Source of the DNA: Bordetella parapertussis | Lineage (GTDB): Bacteria; Pseudomonadota; Gammaproteobacteria; Burkholderiales; Burkholderiaceae_D | NCBI GenBank assembly: GCA_945866125.1 | Contig: CAMBFZ010000011.1 | Span: 1-64,000 of the forward strand | DNA: 64,000 bases | Reading direction: 5' to 3' | Part shown: in pieces, positions 18,815-27,836 of the stretch | Position numbering within the stretch: position 1 is the first letter of the stretch | Layout of the letters: every line of letters starts with the position of its first letter | Notes under the pieces: model-generated | Databases searched by the model: none | Seen by the model: only the letters and a program-made list of their open reading frames with translations | Told to the model about the DNA's origin: nothing | Translations under genes and position numbers: made by a program

Positions 18815-20209
18815 ATGACAGCACAGCTCTCAAAAAAAGGCGAAGCCTGGTCGGCCCGTTTCTCTGAACCGGTTTCCGATCTCGTTAAGCGTTACACCGC
18901 ATCGGTTTTCTTTGACCACCGTCTTGCCAGGTTCGACATACAAGGCTCGTTAGCGCACGCAGAGATGCTCGCACATCAGGGCATCATCAGCCAGCAAGAC
19001 TATGCGGATATTCAGCGCGGCATGATGCAGATCGAATCTGAAATCGATGCCGGCAAATTTGAATGGCTGCTTGATCTGGAAGACGTGCACCTGAACATCG
19101 AAAAACGTCTGACCGAATTAGTCGGTGACGCTGGCAAACGCCTGCACACAGGTCGCTCCCGCAACGATCAGGTCGCCACCGATATTCGTCTCTACCTGCG
19201 CACAGCCATCGACGACATCAGCGCCCTCTTGCGAGATTTCCGGCTTGCGCTCTTGAATCTGGCAGAACAACACGCAGACACGATCATGCCGGGCTTTACC
19301 CATATGCAAGTCGCCCAACCGGTCACCTTTGGGCACCATATCCTGGCCTATGTCGAAATGTTTAGCAGGGATGCCGAGCGCATGAGTGACTGCCGCAAAC
19401 GCGTCAACCGCCTGCCCTTGGGTGCGGCCGCGTTGGCAGGCACCACCTTCCCGATCGATCGTCAGCGGGTCGCCCACACGCTTGGGTTTGACGATGTCTG
19501 CCACAACTCCCTTGACGCCGTATCCGATCGCGATTTTGCGATTGAATTTTGTGCAGCAGCCGCGCTGATCATGACCCACATCTCGCGCATGTCCGAAGAG
19601 CTAGTGATCTGGATGAGTCCGCGGGTTGGATTTATCGAACTGGCCGATCGCTTCTGCACCGGCTCCTCGATCATGCCGCAAAAGAAAAATCCGGACGTCC
19701 CTGAACTCGCGCGCGGCAAGACCGGTCGGGTCAACGGCCATCTGGTGGCCCTGCTAACACTAATGAAAGCCCAACCCCTGGCCTATAACAAAGACAACCA
19801 GGAAGACAAAGAACCCCTGTTTGATACCGTCGACACCGTGACCGACACCTTGCGCATCTTTGCTGACATGGCCAGCGGCATCACCGTTCATGCCGAGGCC
19901 ATGCGTGCAGCGGCTCTGCAAGGCTATGCAACAGCCACTGACCTGGCTGATTATCTGGTCAAAAAAGGTCTGCCATTTCGCGACGCGCACGAAGCCGTCG
20001 CCAAGGCAGTGCGTGGCTGCGTCGACCGCGGTTGCGATCTTGCCGAACTCTCGCTGGCGGAATTGCAGGCTTACTCAGCATTGATCGGCGACGATATTTA
20101 TGCCGTTCTGACACTAGAAGGCTCCGTTGCTGCCCGTAACCACGTCGGCGGCACCGCACCGGCACAGGTTAAAGCAGCCATACAACGGGTACGCAAACAA
20201 CTCAGCTAA
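18815..20209 (+). CDS. argH: Argininosuccinate lyase
   Basis: Last step of arginine synthesis: splits argininosuccinate into arginine and fumarate. The 464 residues carry the superfamily signature GSSIMPQKKNPD near residue 285, with its catalytic Ser, the HTGRSRNDQVATD substrate loop near 110, and TMPGFTHMQVAQPV-like catalytic sequence (IMPGFTHMQ) near 160. GGAAG precedes the ATG. No other arginine gene is adjacent, usual in betaproteobacteria. Confidence 0.97.
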   Translation: MTAQLSKKGEAWSARFSEPVSDLVKRYTASVFFDHRLARFDIQGSLAHAEMLAHQGIISQQDYADIQRGMMQIESEIDAGKFEWLLDLEDVHLNIEKRLTELVGDAGKRLHTGRSRNDQVATDIRLYLRTAIDDISALLRDFRLALLNLAEQHADTIMPGFTHMQVAQPVTFGHHILAYVEMFSRDAERMSDCRKRVNRLPLGAAALAGTTFPIDRQRVAHTLGFDDVCHNSLDAVSDRDFAIEFCAAAALIMTHISRMSEELVIWMSPRVGFIELADRFCTGSSIMPQKKNPDVPELARGKTGRVNGHLVALLTLMKAQPLAYNKDNQEDKEPLFDTVDTVTDTLRIFADMASGITVHAEAMRAAALQGYATATDLADYLVKKGLPFRDAHEAVAKAVRGCVDRGCDLAELSLAELQAYSALIGDDIYAVLTLEGSVAARNHVGGTAPAQVKAAIQRVRKQLS

Positions 20210-20520
20210 GTACAAGCTTCTCAAGCAAAATAGAATATATTTCAGTCGATAATCGAACGATAGGCATTTTCTTTTTACGTACCTGTTGTGATAAAACGTC
20301 GGTGTGAAAAAAAATTAACTCTATCGATAAACAAAATACGGCGCTGCTGCAAAGCAGCATAAGGTTTTGGTGGGTGTAGCGGCTAAATTTTAGTCCGCGC
20401 CTGTCGCGGCTCTGTCAAACAAGCAGTGCAGACAGGGTTGGGGACGCGACGATGGTGACCTCACCTGCCAAATAATAATAATTAAATCTAATCCGCAATT
20501 TTCGCTAACGAAAGCCAACT
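20210..20520. other. Intergenic region, 311 bp, argH to dctQ
   Basis: No gene found. There is a small hairpin GCTGCT-GCAA-AGCAGC near 20342-20357 and a GC-rich stretch (about 20375-20470) with short self-complementary segments, followed by AATAATAATAATTAAA just before dctQ. It probably holds the TRAP promoter and leader RNA. I could not match it to a known riboswitch. Confidence 0.5.
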
Positions 20521-21105
20521 ATGTCTTTTCTTCTCTCGCTCTCGAAATACATCGACGCCATTAATGAAAAAATCGGGCTCGCAGTCAGTTGGGCATTGCT
20601 GCTTGCCGTGTTGATTTGTAGCGGCAACGCAATCATCCGTTACGCGTTCAATATGAGCTCCAATGCGTGGCTGGAAATCCAGTGGTATCTGTTCGGCGCC
20701 ATTTTCCTGCTGGCCTCGTCGTATACATTACGACGCAATGAACATGTTCGGATTGACGTGATTGTGGGCAAACTATCAAAACGTACCCAAGTCTGGATTG
20801 ATTTATTCGGTTTCCTTCTGTTCCTGCTACCTGCGACGCTACTGATTTTGTATTTCGCGGTCCCTTTCGCGATGGAATCGATTCGCAACCAAGAAGTGTC
20901 GAGCAATGCGGGCGGCTTAATCGTCTGGCCGGCAAAGGCACTAATCCCAATAGGCTTTCTGATGCTGACCATGCAGGGCATTTCCGAGCTCATCAAGCGA
21001 GCAGGATTCCTTATGGGCAAAGTGGAGGCCAGCGCCTTTGAAAAGCAGGTGGCCACTCCCGAAGAAGAAATCGAGGCAATCAAGGCCGCCAATCAACTCA
21101 ACTGA
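20521..21105 (+). CDS. dctQ: TRAP transporter small permease (DctQ)
   Basis: Four-helix inner-membrane subunit of a tripartite ATP-independent periplasmic transporter. The 194 residues show membrane helices at about 20-40, 55-72, 95-115 and 138-158, and the family-typical FGAIFLLASSYTLRRNEHVRIDV. The C-terminal tail (about 170-194) is acidic and cytoplasmic. dctM starts 14 bp later, so the two are one transcript. The tail and the large partner resemble the 2-oxoacid/chloroaromatic TRAP subgroup rather than the classic C4-dicarboxylate one (inference). Confidence 0.93.
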   Translation: MSFLLSLSKYIDAINEKIGLAVSWALLLAVLICSGNAIIRYAFNMSSNAWLEIQWYLFGAIFLLASSYTLRRNEHVRIDVIVGKLSKRTQVWIDLFGFLLFLLPATLLILYFAVPFAMESIRNQEVSSNAGGLIVWPAKALIPIGFLMLTMQGISELIKRAGFLMGKVEASAFEKQVATPEEEIEAIKAANQLN

Positions 21106-21119
21106 ATCGAGACTCCATC

Positions 21120-22811
21120 ATGACGGCATTCCTCATTGCGAACATGGCACCTGTCATGTTCGTCACCTTGGTAATTTTCTTGCTATCGGGCTTTCCGGTC
21201 GCGTTTTCGTTGGCGGCCAATGGTCTATTTTTTGGACTTGTTGGGATTGAAGTTGGCTTGCTCAAGCCTGAGTTGTTGCAAGCTTTGCCCAACCGTTTGT
21301 TTGGCATCATGGCCAACGACACCTTACTAGCCATTCCGTTCTTTACCTTCATGGGTCTGATTCTGGAACGATCAGGAATGGCCGAAGATCTGCTCGACAC
21401 CATCGGTCAGTTGTTTGGGCCGATGCGCGGCGGTGTGGCCTATGCGGTGATTTTTGTTGGTGCGCTGCTCGCCGCAACCACTGGTGTTGTTGCTGCCTCG
21501 GTCATTTCAATGGGCTTGATTTCGCTGCCCGTCATGCTGCGCTATGGCTACGACAAAAAAATCGCCTCCGGCGTTATTGCCGCCTCCGGAACGCTGGCGC
21601 AAATCATTCCACCTTCGCTGGTCTTGATTGTGATGGCTGACCAATTAGGTCGCTCCGTTGGTGACATGTATCAGGCAGCCTTCCTGCCCGGCCTTTTGCT
21701 CACCATGATGTACACCGGCTATGTGCTGGCCGTTTCAATCATCAAGCCGACTGCCTTACCCGCGCTGCCAATCGAAGCGCGCAACCTGCGGGAGGCCAAT
21801 GGCAATAGTGGCGCCGTGTCCCTTTTTGTACTCATTGCCGGCACCGTGGCAATCGGCTGGCTGTTCACCCGGTTTTATCTAGCTTCGCATCCCAATCTCG
21901 CTGCCGATGAGGCCGCCATTTATGGCGGTGTGGTTGGCGTCGCGTTTGCCTTTATATTTGCGCTGCTCAACCGTAAGCTTAAGATCGGTCTGCTATCGAA
22001 AATGGCAGAAAAAGTTATTTTGGTTCTGGTACCACCTCTGGCGCTCATCTTTCTTGTGTTGGGCACGATCTTCGTCGGCATCGCCACACCAACTGAAGGT
22101 GGCGGGATGGGGGCGCTGGGCGCGCTGATTCTGGCCTTGATGAACCGTCGTCTGAGCTGGGATCTGCTCAAGCAGGCGATGAACTCGACCAGCCGGCTGT
22201 CCTGCTTTGTGCTGTTCATTCTGATTGGCTCAAGCGTGTTCTCCCTGATCTTCCGCGGTGTAAACGGTGACCTATGGGTAGAGCATCTGCTGAGCTCACT
22301 GCCGGGTGGTAATGCAGGCTTCCTGATTGTTGTAAACATCCTGTTTTTCGGTCTGGCTTTTTTCCTGGATTTTTTCGAGCTCGCCTTCATTCTTGTACCG
22401 CTCGTCGGGCCAGTTGCCGACAAAATGGGCATTGATCTGATCTGGTTTGGTGTACTGCTGTCGGTGAACATGCAAACGTCTTTCATGCATCCACCGTTTG
22501 GCTTTGCGCTGTTCTACTTGCGTTCGGTCGCTCCCAAAGAAATCAAAACCAGTGATATTTATTGGGGTGCCGTGCCATTCGTGGCGATACAAGTAATCAT
22601 GGTCGCGCTGATCATTGTGTTCCCCAGTATCGTATCCGTCGGCGCAAAGACCGACATGAAAGAGCAAATCGAGCTGAAGATCGACATGTCGTCCGGCACA
22701 GAATCAAGCGGTGATGCGGGCACTGCCACAGTCGACTTTTCGCCGGGTAGCGATAACAAAGATGGCGGCGAACTCAAACTCGATTTCTCCACTGAGCCGG
22801 AAAAGAAATAA
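21120..22811 (+). CDS. dctM: TRAP transporter large permease (DctM), long form
   Basis: Sodium-coupled transport subunit. At 563 residues it is longer than typical DctM (about 430). The extra length is a central segment with additional helices (about 210-295) and a hydrophilic C-terminal tail of some 50 residues. Family motifs PFFTFMGLILERSGMAEDLL, IPPSLVLIVMADQLG and ATPTEGGGMGALGAL are present. The tail repeats a short pattern three times (ELKIDMSSG, ATVDFSPG, ELKLDFST). It pairs with dctQ upstream; dctP is encoded convergently downstream. Confidence 0.94.
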   Translation: MTAFLIANMAPVMFVTLVIFLLSGFPVAFSLAANGLFFGLVGIEVGLLKPELLQALPNRLFGIMANDTLLAIPFFTFMGLILERSGMAEDLLDTIGQLFGPMRGGVAYAVIFVGALLAATTGVVAASVISMGLISLPVMLRYGYDKKIASGVIAASGTLAQIIPPSLVLIVMADQLGRSVGDMYQAAFLPGLLLTMMYTGYVLAVSIIKPTALPALPIEARNLREANGNSGAVSLFVLIAGTVAIGWLFTRFYLASHPNLAADEAAIYGGVVGVAFAFIFALLNRKLKIGLLSKMAEKVILVLVPPLALIFLVLGTIFVGIATPTEGGGMGALGALILALMNRRLSWDLLKQAMNSTSRLSCFVLFILIGSSVFSLIFRGVNGDLWVEHLLSSLPGGNAGFLIVVNILFFGLAFFLDFFELAFILVPLVGPVADKMGIDLIWFGVLLSVNMQTSFMHPPFGFALFYLRSVAPKEIKTSDIYWGAVPFVAIQVIMVALIIVFPSIVSVGAKTDMKEQIELKIDMSSGTESSGDAGTATVDFSPGSDNKDGGELKLDFSTEPEKK

Positions 22812-22864
22812 GCAGTAGTCCCTACCACTTCACGGGACAGATTCTCAACCGAATCTGCCCCTAA

Positions 22865-22905
22865 AAAAACCCCCTCGCAGCGACAAACGCTGCGAGGGGG
22901 TTTTT
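22865..22905. terminator. Bidirectional rho-independent terminator
   Basis: An 18-bp perfect stem (AAAAACCCCCTCGCAGCG and its complement) encloses loop ACAAA, giving U-tracts on both strands. It separates dctQM from convergent dctP. Confidence 0.95.
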
Positions 22906-22955
22906 ACGTGCCGAGAAACTAAAAAACCAAAAAATGATGTGCGTTTTTTAGCTGC

Positions 22956-24035
22956 CTATTTATGACTAATTAAATAATTCTGGATCGGTGCCTCACCCAC
23001 TGAATACCATTGGTTTTGGTCTTGACGGAACCGACGCCAAGGATCAAGCACCTTCTTAAACTTCGGATTTTTTTCTGCCTCTTCTTCAAAGACTTCCAAG
23101 GTGGCCTTGTAACAGGCATCCATGATCGACTTGGAGAAACTGCGCAGTTTCACGCCATTTTTCATCAGACGCGCCAGTGCAGCGGGATTACGTGCGTCAT
23201 ACATGGCCTGCATGGTCACGTGCGCTTCAAATGTCGCCGTCTCGAGTGCAGCTTGATAATCCTTGGGTAATTTTTCCCACTCTTTCAAGCTGACATAAAA
23301 AGACAATTGCGCGCTCGACTCCCACCAGCCTGGAGAATAGTAGTAAGGCGCCACTTTGTTAAACCCGAGTTTTTCGTCGTCATAGGGCCCAATCCACTCG
23401 GCTGCATCAATTGTGCCTTTTTCAAGCGCAGGATAAATATCACCGCCGGCGATTTGCTGGGGCACGACACCCAGGCGTTGCATCACGCGTCCGGCAAAGC
23501 CGCCAACCCGCATCTTCAGACCGTTGAGATCCTGCGGTGTGTTGACCTCCTTGCGAAACCAACCACCCATCTGGCAGCCAGTATTACCACCCATAAAATT
23601 GATGATGCCGTAGTCGCGGAAAAATTCGCGCATCAGCTGTCGCCCACCGCCCTGATCCATCCATGCCGTTTGCTGACGCGAGGTCAGACCAAACGGGACA
23701 GCGGTGTCAAAGGCAAACGTCGGATCTTTGCCGAAGTAATAGTAAGAGGCAGAATGTCCGATTTCTACTGTGCCGGCCTGCACAGCATCCATGACTTGCA
23801 AAGCAGGGACCAACTCGCCACCCGGAAAGGCCCGGATCAGAAATTTTCCGTCGGTGAGCTGCGCAACACGTTTAGAGAGGATTTCTGCCGCCCCAAAAAT
23901 CGTATCCAACGATTTCGGAAAGCTTGACGCCAGGCGCCAATTAATCGTTGGATTGGCTTGCGCAATAGCCGGCGCTGCGACAGCGGCAGCTGCCACACCT
24001 GCTGCCGCTTTTTTGATAAACGAACGACGTTCCAT
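22956..24035 (-). CDS. dctP: TRAP transporter substrate-binding protein (DctP, TakP-like)
   Basis: Periplasmic ligand-binding subunit of 359 residues with a twin-arginine-type leader (RRSFIKKAAAGVAAAAVAAPAIAQA). The mature part shows the DctP pattern GGELVPALQVMDAVQAGTVE, the ligand Arg region GCQMGGWFRKEV, and AAEWIGPYDDEKLGF, which resembles the 2-oxoacid binding protein TakP of Rhodobacter. A 2-oxoacid or related carboxylate is the most likely ligand (inference). It is convergent to dctQM, not in the same operon, so binding protein and permease have separate promoters. Confidence 0.92.
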   Translation of the reverse strand: MERRSFIKKAAAGVAAAAVAAPAIAQANPTINWRLASSFPKSLDTIFGAAEILSKRVAQLTDGKFLIRAFPGGELVPALQVMDAVQAGTVEIGHSASYYYFGKDPTFAFDTAVPFGLTSRQQTAWMDQGGGRQLMREFFRDYGIINFMGGNTGCQMGGWFRKEVNTPQDLNGLKMRVGGFAGRVMQRLGVVPQQIAGGDIYPALEKGTIDAAEWIGPYDDEKLGFNKVAPYYYSPGWWESSAQLSFYVSLKEWEKLPKDYQAALETATFEAHVTMQAMYDARNPAALARLMKNGVKLRSFSKSIMDACYKATLEVFEEEAEKNPKFKKVLDPWRRFRQDQNQWYSVGEAPIQNYLISHK

Positions 24036-24483
24036 TTATAGTCTCCTCTTGCGAAATGTCTTAATAATTAGAAAATTCAACAATTTTGAATGATTGTGAA
24101 TCGGCGCAACCACCGTTAAAACAATGGCAATTCTAGAAGTGGTCGCATCGGTACAGCAATACCAAATTGATGGGGTAGTGCAGTGTGTTGTTTGCACGCA
24201 TTGTCGGCAACATTGCTGACCAATAAACTAAAATTTCTTTTCGCTATCGCGAAAAAAAACTCACAGAAACTAATGTGGTAAATGCACGTCATTTCGGCCG
24301 AACACCTTCGCGATGAACAAATCAGGAGCGGCTAGATGACAGTTTGTGGAAAAGTCGTTGCAAGTTATTTTTAGAGGTTTGTTTGCGAACGATCAGCTTG
24401 CGAAAAAGCAAACCTCCCTCAATTCTGCCCACTAAGATGGGAACGCGCCAAAAACTGGCGCGTAATGCAGAATTTTTTCTGCG
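24036..24483. other. Intergenic region, 448 bp, dctP to pmbA
   Basis: No gene found. It contains the 5' region of dctP and three hairpins: TTTTCGC-TATC-GCGAAAA at 24238-24255; a longer one with arms GAGGTTTG and CAAACCTC at 24374-24416; and CGCGCCA-AAAAC-TGGCGCG near 24446-24464, just after the pmbA stop, which may act in pmbA termination although it lacks a clean T-tract. The 24374-24416 hairpin could belong to a small RNA, but I see no promoter-terminator pair that proves it. Confidence 0.45.
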
Positions 24484-25848
24484 TTAACCACCGGCAACGG
24501 TCATCTCCGCGATCAAGATCGACCCAGTCTGTTTGGTTCCCCGAATGAGGGTGTCGCTGCCAACCGCCACGATATCTTTGAGCATCGTTTTCATATTTCC
24601 GGCGATGGTGATTTCTTCGACCGGATACTGAATAACGCCCCGCTCAACCCAAAATCCGGACGCGCCACGCGAGTAATCTCCCGTCACATAATTCACGCCC
24701 TGCCCCATCAACTCCGTCACCAGCAAACCTGTGTCGAGTTTTTTGAGCATGGCCTTAAAATGGTCACCCGGTCGCGTGAGCGACGAAGTAATGCGCAAAT
24801 TGTGCGAGCCGCCCGCATTACCGGTTGATTGCATGCCCAGTTTGCGCGCCGAATAGCTTGACAAGAAATAGCCCTGCACCACCCCATCTTTGACCAGGTC
24901 GCGTCGTTGCGTGCGCACGCCCTCTTCATCAAACGGTGCCGAACCCACCGCGCCAACCAAATGCGGCTCCTCAACAATCTGTATGTCCGAGCCAAACACT
25001 GCCGTGCCCAATGAATCCAGCAAAAAAGTCGACTTGCGATACAAGGCCCCACCCGAGACCGCCTGCACAAACGCCCCCAACAAGCCAGCGGCCAGCGGCG
25101 CCTCAAATAACACCGCGCACTTGCGCGTGTCTAGCTTGCGCGCATTCAGTCGCGACAACGCACGCTCGGCAGCATAGCGACCAATTGCCTCAGGTTTGGC
25201 AAGTTTGCGGGCATCGCGTTCAGACGAATACCAGTCATCGCGTTGCATATTAGCGCCGCGGCCAGCAATCGGCGACACAGAAATCGTATGGCGTGAATAC
25301 GGATAGCCGGCGATAAACCCGCGCGAGTTGGCCAACACAAAGTGCGACTGCCCGGCATGCACGTTCGCACCCTCGCTATTTGTGATGCGTTTATCGACAG
25401 CAAACGCCGCCGTTTCAGCACGCAGTGCTAATTCCACTGCCTGCTCTGCTGACAAATGCCACGGGTAGCACAAGGCTAGATCCAGCGGGTCGGTTTCAAG
25501 GAGATCTTGCTCAGGCAAGCCGGCACAATCATCCTCAGCGGTGAAACGGGCGATGTTGTAAGCCGCCTCGACCGTATCCTTGAGCGATTGCGTGGAAAAA
25601 TCTGAGGTGCTCGCGTTACCGCGACGAATAGCCTTGCCTTTGCCCAGATAAACGGTGACACCGATCCCTTTATCCTTGTTTTGCTCAATCGTCTCGACCT
25701 GCCCCTTGCGGACAGTCACGGACAAACCGTCACCTTCACTGATCTCGACCACCGCGTCAGAGGCGCCTTTATCTTGTGCAAATCGCAAAACATCGCGGGC
25801 GATCTGTTTTAACTCATCTTGATTGTGCGTAAAAATGGCTTTATTCAT
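24484..25848 (-). CDS. pmbA: Metalloprotease PmbA (TldE)
   Basis: Subunit of the TldD/TldE protease that in E. coli matures microcin B17 and degrades CcdA. The 454-residue protein has the PmbA/TldD N-terminal domain and the C-terminal metalloprotease-like fold, with VRKGQVETIEQNKDKGIGV near residue 50 and NYVTGDYSRGASGFWVERG near 400. As expected for TldE, the zinc HExxxH helix found in TldD is absent. The ATG at 25848 fits family N-termini better than the upstream one at 25887. It is divergent from darP, a pairing conserved in many proteobacteria. Confidence 0.95.
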   Translation of the reverse strand: MNKAIFTHNQDELKQIARDVLRFAQDKGASDAVVEISEGDGLSVTVRKGQVETIEQNKDKGIGVTVYLGKGKAIRRGNASTSDFSTQSLKDTVEAAYNIARFTAEDDCAGLPEQDLLETDPLDLALCYPWHLSAEQAVELALRAETAAFAVDKRITNSEGANVHAGQSHFVLANSRGFIAGYPYSRHTISVSPIAGRGANMQRDDWYSSERDARKLAKPEAIGRYAAERALSRLNARKLDTRKCAVLFEAPLAAGLLGAFVQAVSGGALYRKSTFLLDSLGTAVFGSDIQIVEEPHLVGAVGSAPFDEEGVRTQRRDLVKDGVVQGYFLSSYSARKLGMQSTGNAGGSHNLRITSSLTRPGDHFKAMLKKLDTGLLVTELMGQGVNYVTGDYSRGASGFWVERGVIQYPVEEITIAGNMKTMLKDIVAVGSDTLIRGTKQTGSILIAEMTVAGG

Positions 25849-25923
25849 AGGGGCAGTTTTTCGAATAGGAGTCAAAACGGTTATCATAGCAGCCGTTTAA
25901 TGAATGACAGAGGCCTGCCCACC

Positions 25924-26523
25924 ATGCCCAACGCAAATCGGGGTGCTGTCGGATTCCAGTCCAGTGAATTCGAGCAAGAATACGAGCGCCCCTCAAAATC
26001 CCAGCTCAAGCGCGAAATGACCGCCTTGCAAAAGCTTGGCGCCGAATTAGTCGCCGAGGCGCGTGACCGCGTCAAGCGCATTCCCATGCCCGAAGATGTG
26101 CGAGAAGCGATTCTCATCTGCCAGCAGATCAGCGACCACGAAGGCCGCCGCCGTCAGCTGCAATATGTCGGCAAAAAAATGCGTACCCTCGACCAGGACG
26201 AGTTAGCCATCATCCAGGCCACCATCGACAGCTGGAACGGTGCCTCCAAAGCCGAAACTGCGGCGCTGCATGCGCTTGAGCGTCAGCGCGACAAACTACT
26301 GGCCGATGATCAGGCCCTAACAACGCTGTGCACAAAATTTCCTCAAATCGACAAGCAGCAGTTGCGCACCATGATTCGTAACGCACGTAAAGAGCAGGCC
26401 GAAAGTAAACCGCCAAAAGCCTACCGCGAAATTTATCAGCTCCTTAAATCCTTGCACGCCGCATCACGCGCCAGCTCGCCGTCGGATGGAAGCGCACAGG
26501 AAGACGAGAATGAAGAAGACTAG
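25924..26523 (+). CDS. darP: Ribosome-associated protein DarP (YjgA, DUF615)
   Basis: Assists late maturation of the 50S ribosomal subunit in E. coli. The 199 residues are almost all helical and highly charged, with family sequence SKSQLKREMTALQKLGAELV near residue 23, the MRTLD segment near 90, and RTMIRNARKEQ near 155. The ATG at 25924 follows AGAGG; another in-frame ATG lies at 25900. It overlaps mog by 14 bp. Confidence 0.93.
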   Translation: MPNANRGAVGFQSSEFEQEYERPSKSQLKREMTALQKLGAELVAEARDRVKRIPMPEDVREAILICQQISDHEGRRRQLQYVGKKMRTLDQDELAIIQATIDSWNGASKAETAALHALERQRDKLLADDQALTTLCTKFPQIDKQQLRTMIRNARKEQAESKPPKAYREIYQLLKSLHAASRASSPSDGSAQEDENEED

Positions 26524-27127
26524 AAACCATCCCGATGAGCTAATCATTGGCCTGGTCTCCATTTCAGACCGAGCCTCCAGCGGCATCTATGAAGACCAGG
26601 GCGTGCCGGCCTTGCGCGACTGGTTTTCGCAGGCGTTGGCGAGCCCCTGGCAAATGGAAACCCGTCTAATACCCGACGAGCGCGCGCGCATTGAGCAAAC
26701 CATCATTGAACTCGTTGACCATGTTGGTTGTGATTTGGTACTCACCACCGGCGGTACCGGGCCTGCGCGCCGCGATGTCACGCCCGAAGCAACGCTGGCC
26801 GTCGCCACGCGCGAGATGCCTGGCTTTGGCGAGCAAATGCGGCAAATCAGCCTGAAGTTTGTGCCCACTGCGATTCTCTCGCGCCAGGTCGCCGTCATAC
26901 GCGAAACCGCCGACCATGCGGCGCTCATCATGAATCTGCCTGGCCAGCCAAAATCCATTCGCGAAACCTTAGAAGGACTCAAGGACGAATCCGGCAAATC
27001 CATCGTCGCCGGCATCTTTGCCGCGGTGCCGTATTGCATCGACTTGATCGGCGGGCCTTACATCGAGACCCACGACAGCGTGTGCAAAGCCTTTCGTCCC
27101 AAATCAGCGATTCGTCCCAAACCCTAA
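26510..27127 (+). CDS. mog: Molybdopterin adenylyltransferase
   Basis: Activates molybdopterin with ATP to adenylyl-molybdopterin, the step before MoeA inserts molybdate. The 205 residues contain the MogA/MoaB fold motif TTGGTGPARRDVTPEAT near residue 80 and the later NLPGQPKSIRETL. The ATG at 26510 is preceded by AGGAAG and lies inside the end of darP. It links functionally, though not in position, to the modABC-modE locus at 45-50 kb. Confidence 0.95.
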   Translation: MKKTRNHPDELIIGLVSISDRASSGIYEDQGVPALRDWFSQALASPWQMETRLIPDERARIEQTIIELVDHVGCDLVLTTGGTGPARRDVTPEATLAVATREMPGFGEQMRQISLKFVPTAILSRQVAVIRETADHAALIMNLPGQPKSIRETLEGLKDESGKSIVAGIFAAVPYCIDLIGGPYIETHDSVCKAFRPKSAIRPKP

Positions 27128-27154
27128 GTCATCCCGCTACTGCACCTACCCATC

Positions 27155-27829
27155 ATGAACGCCTCTCCCCTGCTTGAAACCATCGAAATAGCTACCATCG
27201 GGCAGCCCGGCGCCGCAGTCATCTGGATGCACGGGCTCGGTGCCGACGGTGCCGACTTCGTGCCCATCGTGCGCGAGCTTGATCTGACAGGCTGCCCCGG
27301 CATCCGGTTTGTGTTTCCCCATGCCGAACCCATGCCGGTAACCATCAATGGTGGCTATGTCATGCGCGCGTGGTACGACATTTTGGGCATGGATCTGGTG
27401 CGGCGCGAAGATACGGCCGGCCTGCGCAAATCGCAGCAGCAAATCGAACAATTAATTGCACGGGAAATCGAACGCGGCATCCCAGCGGACAAAATCATCC
27501 TCGCCGGATTTTCACAAGGCTGTGCGATGACCTTACAGACCGGCTTGCGTCACCCGCAAAAACTCGCCGGTCTGCTTTGCCTGTCTGGTTATCTGCCCAT
27601 CGCGGCAACCGTCGCTGCCGAGCGCAGCGAGGCAAACCAGCACACGCCGATCTTCATCGCACACGGCCGTGGCGACGGGGTCGTCACAATTGACCGCGCT
27701 GAAATCTCAAGAGATTTTCTCAAAGAACTCGGCTACCACGTCGAATGGCACGAGTATGCGATGCAGCATTCAGTTTGCGAAGAAGAGATCGCCGACATCG
27801 GACCTTGGCTGCAACGCGTGCTGGGTTAA
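27155..27829 (+). CDS. Carboxylesterase / lysophospholipase (alpha/beta hydrolase)
   Basis: Cytoplasmic 224-residue enzyme of the phospholipase/carboxylesterase family (PF02230). The catalytic triad is visible: Ser120 in GFSQGCAM, Asp174 in HGRGDGVV and His205 in YAMQHSVC. The oxyanion region HGLGADGADF is present. Family members hydrolyse short-chain esters and lysophospholipids; the natural substrate is unknown. It begins 28 bp after mog and is convergent with purU. Confidence 0.92.
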   Translation: MNASPLLETIEIATIGQPGAAVIWMHGLGADGADFVPIVRELDLTGCPGIRFVFPHAEPMPVTINGGYVMRAWYDILGMDLVRREDTAGLRKSQQQIEQLIAREIERGIPADKIILAGFSQGCAMTLQTGLRHPQKLAGLLCLSGYLPIAATVAAERSEANQHTPIFIAHGRGDGVVTIDRAEISRDFLKELGYHVEWHEYAMQHSVCEEEIADIGPWLQRVLG

Positions 27830-27836
27830 ATACTGC

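Noticed and set aside
20360..20480. Possible riboswitch before the TRAP genes
   Set aside because: Some self-complementarity, but no match to a conserved aptamer core that I can identify and no terminator or anti-terminator pair.
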